Assembly (NCBI GenBank): GCA_001600355.1
Contig: BCJU01000001.1
Coordinates: forward strand, 6,572,013-6,636,012
Reading direction: 5' to 3'
Length of the DNA: 64,000 nucleotides
From: Meira nashicola
Lineage: Eukaryota; Basidiomycota; Exobasidiomycetes; Exobasidiales; Brachybasidiaceae
Positions within the stretch are counted from its first letter, which is position 1. Each line of letters opens with the position of its first letter. Both the position numbers and the translations under genes were made by a program. Positions 29,660 through 37,948 of the stretch are shown here, one piece after another. The notes under the pieces are model-generated. The model was not told the origin of the DNA, ran no database searches, and was given only the letters and a program-made list of their open reading frames with translations.

Positions 29660-31408
29660 ATGATGAGAACGATTACAGGCCTGGTGCCTTTTATAAGAGG
29701 ATCTTTTAATTTGCAAAAACGAGCATATTCACAAGACTCAGCTTTAAATTCTTCCATCATAAAAAGAAAAGCACAATGGAAACGAATGCAAAAGAATCCT
29801 ACACATGCAGATTCTTTGCAAATTCGCGTAAAAAGTGGTCAAGGAGGTGATGGATGTGTTGCATTTGCACGAGAAAAGTTTAATCCTTATGGTCCACCTT
29901 CAGGTTCAGATGGAGGTAATGGAGGTTCAATAGTGATACAAGCAGATCCTTCTATGCAATCACTCGCACGAATACCTGGACAATTTGTAGGAAATCGAGG
30001 TGATCATGGCTCAGGAGATTGGCAGGCGGGAAGGCAGGGTATAGATAAAGTCATTTATGTACCAATAGGAACTGTAGTGCAAATCGTTCCAACTGAATCA
30101 GTCGAAGATCAAAACAGAAAACAATACGAAACTCTCCTCAAAAGAAAATTTCGATCAGCATATATGCGAAAGCGTAGGGTCAGGTTACCACAGATACAGG
30201 ATAAAGACGTTCATCTAATTGAAGAAGATTTCACACCAGAACAATTGAGAGGGCAAAGGGATTCTATTTGGCGCCATTATGCTGGTGCTGTTGGTCATCA
30301 TATTCCTGAGAATGAGCAAGTTGAAGAATCAGCTGAAGAAGATATAGAGGAAGATGAATATGATAACCTTACAAAACGAGAAAGGAAACAACAAAAGTTC
30401 AATGACATTGATGAAGTAGCCGATGCCGAGTCAGACATTCGAACTTTGGGTAGATCTTTTAGAGGGGCAGAACGTAGGCTTGCGTTCCGTTTGCTAGATG
30501 CGGATGTTGCACAACACGAAATGCAAGAAGGAGATGAAGCAGATGTTATCTCATTTGACATCACACAAGAGATGGACACGCCAAAAATAATTGTTCAAGG
30601 AGGCAAAGGAGGTCTGGGAAATGCATATTTTGCTTCTTCTGCTAAAAACCGAAGTCCAACATTGGCAACTAAAGGTTCTTCAGGTGAAGAAGCAATTGTT
30701 CATCTCGAATGGAAGTTCAAAGGTGATGTTGGATTGATCGGATTGCCTAATGCTGGTAAAAGTACATTTTTGAAATCCGTTTGTGCTACGGGTGATAATG
30801 TTCGCATTGCCAATTACGCATTTACCACTTTAACACCCAATGTAGGTGTAGTACGATTGGGAGAGCAAGGTTTATTGGGGATCGAGGAAGGGCCAATTGT
30901 AGAAACTCAAGAGGAGGACACAGAGACTGTATTGTCGCAGAAAAAGCCTTTTAGATCCCGTTTCGGTTCAGATGAAACATCTAGATTTATCTTGCAAGAT
31001 TTGCCTGGTTTAGTAGAAGGTGCTTCCGACAATCGAGGTTTAGGGCATGACTTTCTGAAGCATATCGAACGTTGTTTAGCATTGTATTATGTCGTTGATG
31101 TGAGTAGCTTAGCGGAATCACCTTGGGATGATGTGCGATTGGTATTTGCCGAATTGGAAAAGTATCGTAAAGGGTTGTCTGAAAAAGTACAAGGTATTAT
31201 TGCGAACAAATGTGATGCTCTTGACGTGGAAGGAGGAGGTAAACTTCTACGGCTTAGAGAAGAGGTCAACGTTATTCACGGTCGTCCTATTCCCGTCTGG
31301 AATGTGAGCGCAAAACATCGAATGGGAGTCGAACGTGTTGCTCGTGCGATGGACAAAGCAGTGAAAGGGCAAAGGGAAAAATTGAAACACAATCAAACTG
31401 TATTTTAA
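29660..31408 (+). CDS. MTG2: Mitochondrial Obg/CgtA-type GTPase (Mtg2)
   Basis: 582 residues from the double Met at 29660. The segment MMRTITGLVPFIRGSFNLQKRAYS is a good mitochondrial presequence, which supports this start over the frame extending to 29552. The glycine-rich Obg fold is visible (KSGQGGDGCVAFAREKFNPYG, GSDGGNGGSI, then GGKGGLGNAYF). The G domain follows: G1 GLPNAGKSTFL, G2-region TTLTPNVG, G3 DLPGLVEGA, G4 NKCD. An acidic insertion of about 130 residues (with ESAEEDIEEDEYD) splits the Obg domain. Obg GTPases assist large-subunit ribosome assembly, here in mitochondria. Confidence 0.92.
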   Translation: MMRTITGLVPFIRGSFNLQKRAYSQDSALNSSIIKRKAQWKRMQKNPTHADSLQIRVKSGQGGDGCVAFAREKFNPYGPPSGSDGGNGGSIVIQADPSMQSLARIPGQFVGNRGDHGSGDWQAGRQGIDKVIYVPIGTVVQIVPTESVEDQNRKQYETLLKRKFRSAYMRKRRVRLPQIQDKDVHLIEEDFTPEQLRGQRDSIWRHYAGAVGHHIPENEQVEESAEEDIEEDEYDNLTKRERKQQKFNDIDEVADAESDIRTLGRSFRGAERRLAFRLLDADVAQHEMQEGDEADVISFDITQEMDTPKIIVQGGKGGLGNAYFASSAKNRSPTLATKGSSGEEAIVHLEWKFKGDVGLIGLPNAGKSTFLKSVCATGDNVRIANYAFTTLTPNVGVVRLGEQGLLGIEEGPIVETQEEDTETVLSQKKPFRSRFGSDETSRFILQDLPGLVEGASDNRGLGHDFLKHIERCLALYYVVDVSSLAESPWDDVRLVFAELEKYRKGLSEKVQGIIANKCDALDVEGGGKLLRLREEVNVIHGRPIPVWNVSAKHRMGVERVARAMDKAVKGQREKLKHNQTVF

Positions 31409-31443
31409 TCAATTGCATTCCATTAAAATTGTATATTATCTAT

Positions 31444-34400
31444 TTACGATGAAGAAGTTGGAGCAGTAGCACTAGCATTAGCAGCAGCATTCGTGCCTGT
31501 AACGGGTATTTGTGGACCGAAAGCAGTCAAAGCAGATGAAGCAATAATCTTTGTTTCATCATCAGCTTTAGAGACGGGAGTGTCTGCGGAAGACACAATA
31601 GGTTGTGCTTTGACAGTTTGCTTTTTCCATTTATGAATTCTAGCAAGATAAAATAATCCATAAGCCAAAGCGATATTAAAAGCGATAAAAGCGAAAATGA
31701 TTCCGATCACACGGAATCTATCAGAAGAACTGAATGAGAATGATTTCGTTCCAACAGTTGCCAAGAAATCTTCTCCGAATCTGTATTGACAATAACCACA
31801 TTGTTCACTTCCGTTTGGGTTTGTTAAAATTTCATAATAACCTGATCCACGTGGTTCTTGATCTAATCTAGACGAAAATCCGGATAAGTATTGATCGCAT
31901 GTTTGACCGGCAGGAGGATTGATTAGATTTAATTCGACAGGTGCACATCGAATTGGTTTATCTTTATAAATATCTCCCAACATTCCTTCGATCAAATGAG
32001 TGAATGGACTTAAGGGGAACATCCATTCACGCCAGAAAACAGGCATCAAAGCAGCAGGTTGAGCAACACCAGAGAAAACGATAACGAAAGAGAACAAGAG
32101 TGAGAATAACAAAGAAGCAAGCATAGGATCAGGTGCTAAAGCAGCCATTGCAGATGCAAACGTTTGAAAGTAAACTTCATACAACATAATGATTCCCCAT
32201 CCATATGCCGTACTTGCACTACCTTTTGGAAGATCGATCATATACCACCAAGGAATCCAATAAAGCGTTCCTCCTAACAAATTCCATGGAATTTCCACCA
32301 ATAAAGCAGCTGTGACCATAACCGGCCAACTGTATGCCTTTGAAGGCTTTTCACGAGCTTCAAATTGATTGCGGAACAAAAGAAAGACAGGTTGCAATTG
32401 TTGTGCAAGTGAAACACTGGTAACGAAAGCCAAAAAGATGGCGAATAAAACATTTTGTAGAGAAGCAAGAGATTCTTTCGATCCTTGTGCCCAGAATGAA
32501 CTTGCGATAAACAAACCTGCAATTAAATTCAACATCAATTTTGCAGAAAGGTAAACGGGAGAACGCCAATAATGAACGAATGCACGCCAAATGACCATGT
32601 ATAATTGTGTAAAAACGGAAGTAGCATACTCTTGATTTCCTCTCTTTTCATCTTCGGCTGATCTGGGAATACCACCTTGTTCGGCTCGAATACGATCTAA
32701 ATCTTGTCGTAATTGAGTATATTGCGGACTTTGTAAGAATAATTCTGACCAATCGAGCGTCTTACTTGCATCACGATCAGCAGCAGAAGCTGCACCAGCG
32801 CCAATCACATCCAAAATGTATTCTGCCGGATTTTCATCAGGATCAGGTTTACGTGAGGCATGTTGACTGAAGTATTGTAACAGATTTGTAGCTTGCGGTC
32901 CAATATCACCAAAATAAACTGTCTTACCACCGCTTTGAAGGAGTAACAATCTATCAAATTGATCAATCAATTCCGCTGAAGGTTGATGGATCGTACATAA
33001 AATTGCTTGGCCGGCAGAAGCAACTTTTTTAAGAAATCTGACAACACTCCAAGCAGCTTGTGCATCGAGACCAGAAGTAGGTTCGTCAAGGAAGAGCAAC
33101 AATTTTGGTCGAGCAGCCAATTCTACACCAATAGTTAATCGTTTTCGTTGTTCGACACTTAAACCATTACCCACAATACCGACAATCGCATCAGCAAATG
33201 ACTCCATTTCCAACATCCTAATTACCCGTTCGACATAAGACATCTTTTCTTCTTTAGAAATCTCAGCCGGTTGACGGAGTAGTGCGGAAAATTGCAAAGC
33301 TTCACGGACAGTTTGAGTTGACAAGTGAGTATCTTGTTGTTGACAATATGCTGTATCTGCTTGGAAGGATTTCGGTAACGGTTTTCCAGCAACTTCGAAA
33401 AGTCCTTGCACCACACCAACGTCAACACGTTGTGCTAGTACGTTTAGTAGAGTCGTCTTTCCTGCACCAGTAGCTCCCATAAGAGCAGTTAATTTACCGG
33501 GTGCAACATATCCACTAACATTGTTTAGCAATCTCTTTGATTTTCCACCCGCAACATTGATATCATAACATATATCTGTCCATGCAAATATTTCATCACT
33601 TGCCTGAATTGCACGTTTAATTTCTTCATCATCTTCATTTGTAGATGCACGTTCTTCTTGGGTTTCATGAACGATCTCTCCCTTTTCTACATCATTTTTA
33701 CCACTGCTTGAACGTAATGCTTCCTCTTCTTCTATCAATCTTTGTGGAACTTTATCACGCAGATAAACTAATTGAGATCCACTAGCAGAGGGATCTACTT
33801 GCCATCCAGAAGCAAATGCGTAAATAAAGATGAAAAAGATAAAAAATCCAATAATGATTCCAACATTTCTGCCACGGTTCGCATATTCGTATCCATAATT
33901 GACGCTTAAATATCTTAATCCGTTAATCGTTGTTTGACCGGGTACGGAACCTGTGATTGTACAAACTTGATTTTCTGGCGAGACATTCTCATAACCTGGA
34001 CCAGATGGAACAACACCAACACAAGGAATTACCTCCAAATTACGAAATTCATTCGTCATTAAAATCTCAAAAGCGAAAGAGATTGGATTGCAATAACTTA
34101 ACCATTTCCACCAAATTACCATCGAAGGACGAGGAATAACGTAACCTGCGTATAATGAAAAGTTGATAATCAATAAACCAGCAAACATTGTTGCAACCGC
34201 TTCTGATCGTGTAACGGCAGCACAACAACGGAAAGCTGCAACTAGAACAACGGTAAGTAATAAAGTTGTGAAAAAGAAGACGAAAAATGCGCTTGCGGAA
34301 TAGTAAAGACCAGAAAGGAAATAAAGTGGAATGGCAAACGATAATACCATCACTACACGTAAAACGATATCCAATAAAGTATTAGCCAATGCATCAGCAG

Positions 34401-36078
34401 CAGGATGTAAAAATGCAAATCTATTTTGACGAATGACGATAGGACGTTGAGCGTAACCTAGAGTCACTTCAACGAGTGCATAGAAAGAGTTGAATAGTGT
34501 GGCAAAGAACAAGACACCACCTCTACTGAAAAGACCTGCAGTTGTTTTAGGCATTTGATAAAAGACCGAACCGATAATCAAAGCTTCAACGACCATAAAA
34601 ATTGCAGATGCACTTTGAACAACGTAATCTCCGATTAAAATTTGAGTTCGTCTTTGGATGGCCAGGCTAATTTGACGGGCCCAAGAAGAGACATAGCGTG
34701 ACGTTTTACGAGCATGAGCGGATCTTTCTTGATATACTGCTGTCAAGAAGGAAGTTTTTGCAGGCTCATCTTTTACAAATCTTTCTTGCATTTGCGTGAT
34801 GTATTGTCTTGTTTCATCTAATGATCTTTGTCCTTGAGGAGATGAAAGCCAATATTGTACAAATTCATCTGGCGAACGAGGAGCGCGATTCTCATATCCT
34901 TTGCGTACAATACGCGCCGTTGGATCAGTCAAGGCTACCATAAAGTCAGCCAATGTTTGACGTGGATGCGGCTCATATCCCATCTCATAGAAATATTCTT
35001 GTGCTTCTAGTAAGGGACCAAAGTATACCTGCCTTCCTTCGTAGAGCAAAATAACTTTTTCAAACATTCTTGTGAGTGATTGACCGGCTTGATACATACT
35101 TGAAATTAGAGAAATTTGTGTCTCATCTGTAAGTGTACGTAAAGCTCGAACGACTTCCACTGCTGTTGAAGAATCGAGACCACGGGTAGGATTGTCTAAT
35201 AACATAATTCGTGCTCTTGTCGATAGTGCTTCACCGAGTGTTACCCGTCTAGATTCACCACCTGAAACACCTCTTAATATTTCGTTACCGATTTGTGTAG
35301 AGAATGTATGCCTCAAACCCAAAGCTGCACCAACTGTATTGCGTACGAGATCAACATACGAGCTTCTCTTTTTGGAAGATGTAGGGAAAGCGGTACGAAC
35401 TTTATCGCCTGGCATACGAGCAGAAGCAGCAAAGCCTAAGGTTTGACCTACGTTGAGAGTTGGGAAATTTTGATCATGTTCTGCGACATAAACCACATCT
35501 CCACGTAGGATACTTTCAATGGATTTATGGGTGAAACCTTGATATTGAACTTCTCCTTTCACTTCACGAAATCCATCTCTATAACTTGCCAATGTTTTGA
35601 GTAATGTCGTACATCCTGCTCCTGGTCTACCTAATACTAAACACATTTCACCCGGTTTAACCACACCGCTAAAATTGTGCAAGATTGTTTTGATTGGAGG
35701 TCTTGTGATCGTTTGATAATGATGTCCAAATCGAAAAGGTTCAACTAATATACTCAAAATCGTTGCATTTTTACCTACTCCAGCACCCGTTCCTGTAACT
35801 GTAAGTTGATCAAATCCAACTCCCATTGGTCTGCAAGTGATATGTAATTGTTCATAACTTGCCACGATTTCACGTAATAACTTTTGTAATGCAGTAGCAG
35901 AAAGAACTTCTTCTTCTCCATCCTCTCCTTTTGTGGGAAGAGTACCATCTACGATCTTTTCTTCGATCTCATGATCTTCTTCGGTTGGTGATTGAGTGAT
36001 TGTATTTGGATCATCAATCTCATTTGTGACTGAATGCGCACCTTCACCTTCTGGTTCAAAAGTGGTAGACATGATCAC
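31444..36078 (-). CDS. ABC transporter, PDR/ABCG full-length (pleiotropic drug resistance) exporter
   Basis: 1544 residues, intronless, in the PDR order NBD1-TMD1-NBD2-TMD2. NBD1 has the fungal degenerate Walker A GRPGAGCTTLLK (Cys in place of Lys), signature GVSGGESRRVTLGEA and Walker B IMLLDNPTRGLD. NBD2 has the intact Walker A GATGAGKTTLLN, a degenerate signature LSVEQRKRLTIGVEL and LLLFLDEPTSGLDAQAAW. Each TMD has about six helices, with the Cys-containing extracellular loop before the last TM of each half (QCGYCQYRFGEDF in the second). A second Met lies at 36072. Such pumps export azoles and other xenobiotics at the plasma membrane. A perfect TCCGCGGA element lies about 200 nt upstream. 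Confidence 0.95.
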   Translation of the reverse strand: MIMSTTFEPEGEGAHSVTNEIDDPNTITQSPTEEDHEIEEKIVDGTLPTKGEDGEEEVLSATALQKLLREIVASYEQLHITCRPMGVGFDQLTVTGTGAGVGKNATILSILVEPFRFGHHYQTITRPPIKTILHNFSGVVKPGEMCLVLGRPGAGCTTLLKTLASYRDGFREVKGEVQYQGFTHKSIESILRGDVVYVAEHDQNFPTLNVGQTLGFAASARMPGDKVRTAFPTSSKKRSSYVDLVRNTVGAALGLRHTFSTQIGNEILRGVSGGESRRVTLGEALSTRARIMLLDNPTRGLDSSTAVEVVRALRTLTDETQISLISSMYQAGQSLTRMFEKVILLYEGRQVYFGPLLEAQEYFYEMGYEPHPRQTLADFMVALTDPTARIVRKGYENRAPRSPDEFVQYWLSSPQGQRSLDETRQYITQMQERFVKDEPAKTSFLTAVYQERSAHARKTSRYVSSWARQISLAIQRRTQILIGDYVVQSASAIFMVVEALIIGSVFYQMPKTTAGLFSRGGVLFFATLFNSFYALVEVTLGYAQRPIVIRQNRFAFLHPAADALANTLLDIVLRVVMVLSFAIPLYFLSGLYYSASAFFVFFFTTLLLTVVLVAAFRCCAAVTRSEAVATMFAGLLIINFSLYAGYVIPRPSMVIWWKWLSYCNPISFAFEILMTNEFRNLEVIPCVGVVPSGPGYENVSPENQVCTITGSVPGQTTINGLRYLSVNYGYEYANRGRNVGIIIGFFIFFIFIYAFASGWQVDPSASGSQLVYLRDKVPQRLIEEEEALRSSSGKNDVEKGEIVHETQEERASTNEDDEEIKRAIQASDEIFAWTDICYDINVAGGKSKRLLNNVSGYVAPGKLTALMGATGAGKTTLLNVLAQRVDVGVVQGLFEVAGKPLPKSFQADTAYCQQQDTHLSTQTVREALQFSALLRQPAEISKEEKMSYVERVIRMLEMESFADAIVGIVGNGLSVEQRKRLTIGVELAARPKLLLFLDEPTSGLDAQAAWSVVRFLKKVASAGQAILCTIHQPSAELIDQFDRLLLLQSGGKTVYFGDIGPQATNLLQYFSQHASRKPDPDENPAEYILDVIGAGAASAADRDASKTLDWSELFLQSPQYTQLRQDLDRIRAEQGGIPRSAEDEKRGNQEYATSVFTQLYMVIWRAFVHYWRSPVYLSAKLMLNLIAGLFIASSFWAQGSKESLASLQNVLFAIFLAFVTSVSLAQQLQPVFLLFRNQFEAREKPSKAYSWPVMVTAALLVEIPWNLLGGTLYWIPWWYMIDLPKGSASTAYGWGIIMLYEVYFQTFASAMAALAPDPMLASLLFSLLFSFVIVFSGVAQPAALMPVFWREWMFPLSPFTHLIEGMLGDIYKDKPIRCAPVELNLINPPAGQTCDQYLSGFSSRLDQEPRGSGYYEILTNPNGSEQCGYCQYRFGEDFLATVGTKSFSFSSSDRFRVIGIIFAFIAFNIALAYGLFYLARIHKWKKQTVKAQPIVSSADTPVSKADDETKIIASSALTAFGPQIPVTGTNAAANASATAPTSSS

Positions 36079-37072
36079 CTACGCTGATGTCTTGTGTGAT
36101 GGACGTTGAGGACAAAGGTGGTGTACAATTCATTGAAGAGATCAGCAAACGTGGCGAAACAGTTGGAGATGGATACTGGGCTTTAGGCAAGCAAGCATTC
36201 AATTCAAGAACATTGACCATCATCTGCATGTACGTATACCCAAAATAAAAATGATTTTTGGTACGTGTATATTCTCCGCGGAAGAAGACTTGTGGATAAA
36301 GCACTTTTTCAGTCTTTTCCCCTTAACATCCGTACCATTGTTCAAAATCATCTCACTTTTTTCGCTTCGAGCATTGTACGTATGTACGTAAAAAGATGAT
36401 TAAGCCATTAAAAATGAATGTATGGACCCCTCACGAAAAGAACAAAGCGAAAGGCCTGTTGATTGTTTTATTCATTCAATAATGCAGGCTAAATGCATAC
36501 GCAATGCGCACATGTCAAAAGAAGAAGAAGAGTGTGCGTGCATGATTTGCTAAACCGCAAGAATCTTTCACCCGTCATTTTTCCGTCAGCTTTCCGCGCA
36601 GCGCTTAGGGTCTTTCATGTGTTTGCATAAAATTGTCTTCGCGTTTTCAGCCTGTGCTGCCTGCCTGCTTTTTTTCGACGTGCCAATTTCGATTTTTAAT
36701 TTTTAATCCGCACACAGCACGCTACGAACGCCTAACCCTCACCGCCGTCTTGAGGATGTGTTAAGGAAGAAGTGATTGCGATGCTATAAAACGCCCTAGC
36801 GGCTGAATTTGTGTGTGATGAACAACGAATTGCAGATTTTCCGGGTAATCATCTTCATTAGTTACGAGGTGTCCAAGTTTGCGGGCGATAGAAAGAGAGG
36901 GGCTAATATACGCGAACGATAACACGATGTACTTCTTAGCCCCTACATTTGTATTATCATGATTATCATGAAAAACTATTTATACAAGTGTAATTAGATG
37001 AAAAGTACGAATACCATCTCTTCATCTTCGGATAATAAGCGATCATACTACTGGTATCACACTACTGCGACT
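36079..37072. promoter_or_regulatory. ABCG promoter region and intergenic DNA
   Basis: About 1 kb. A 53-residue plus-strand ORF (36087-36248) abuts the transporter start and is probably 5' untranslated DNA. Repeated TACGTA/ATGTACGT steps occur at 36228-36390. The rest is AT-rich without recognisable genes or RNAs. Confidence 0.35.
36275..36282 (-). promoter_or_regulatory. PDRE-like element TCCGCGGA
   Basis: A perfect 8-nt palindrome, 197 nt upstream of the ABCG gene start. It is identical to the Saccharomyces Pdr1/Pdr3 response element found in front of PDR transporter genes. The site and its position are seen directly; conservation of the regulator in this fungus is inference. Confidence 0.45.
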
Positions 37073-37401
37073 ATGATTAAAATTTATTATGTGGCTTTAT
37101 CCTTGATGTTATGTTCTTTCATGGTTGATACTACTATTGCGGTAGTGTAGAAGACAAAGAAGTTGCAAAGCATCAAAAGAAGTATGATAAAGTTGACGAA
37201 AAGCTTCAGAGTACTTTGAAAGTAGCTAATCGTTTACCTGAAATCGTTAAACTACCTCTCTTGGCTGTTAGAGCTGATCCTCTCGTACGCGAAAGACATC
37301 AACATAGAAATGCTCTCGAGGCCGCCAAATTAAAAGCATCTGAAGGTGAACCAAATAAAGTATCTTTCAAGAAACAAGCAAGTACACATGTGAAAATCTG
37401 A
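37073..37401 (+). pseudogene. Frameshifted small secreted-protein gene (relic or sequence error)
   Basis: ATG at 37073 begins a clear signal peptide (MIKIYYVALSLMLCSFMVDT) that hits a stop at 37148-37150. A second frame, open from 37129 to 37401 but with no ATG before 37216, continues with a charged helical protein (GSVEDKEVAKHQKKYDKVDE, later VSFKKQASTHVKI). The two halves would join around 37138-37141 if one base were missing. No plausible intron bridges them, since the only GT-AG pair there is 9 nt. It is either a decayed secreted-protein gene or an assembly error. I do not recognise the family. Confidence 0.45.
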
Positions 37402-37948
37402 GATGCAGTTCGAAAAGAGCATCAATAAGTCAAGAGAAATTAATCGATGGGCTTTCACATTAATCTCATCGATGAGAATCCTTGGCTGAATATCATATTT
37501 GACTTCATTTGTGCATCTATGCGTTTATTTTTGTATCCATTCCCCATTCAATTCAAAGGTTTAATGATTAGAAGATTTGTGAATAGAATGAAGAGTATGA
37601 GTCATGAAATGAAATAGTGAACTTCGATCTGTGTCTAGCATAAATACAGAAACACAAAGTACATATTTGCACTATAAAGTCAAGGCCAATCAAAGGGCAT
37701 CCATCGTCTTCGATTGCTCTCTGATGGCAGTCACAAATTGGGCTCAGTTCTTAGCTTATTTTCAACGCGCCCACATCTGAAGTAAATCCATTTGTGCTGG
37801 ATGTGCTGGGCGTGCATATGACTCTGACCCGTCTGCTCAGCACTTTTTTACTCGAAATTAGGGCTATAAAAAGGCCTCCTCAACGCGCTGCGCACTTCTT
37901 CTTCTTTCCTCCTCATCACTTTTCCATTCTGACAGATTTGTGATCAAA
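37402..37948. promoter_or_regulatory. rvt promoter region, with TATA box
   Basis: Contains a TATA box (TATAAAAAG, 37865-37873) 84 nt upstream of the ATG at 37949, followed by a CT-rich stretch (37905-37925) typical of fungal start regions. A 56-codon open frame at 37447-37617 has no supporting features. No other element is evident. Confidence 0.45.
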
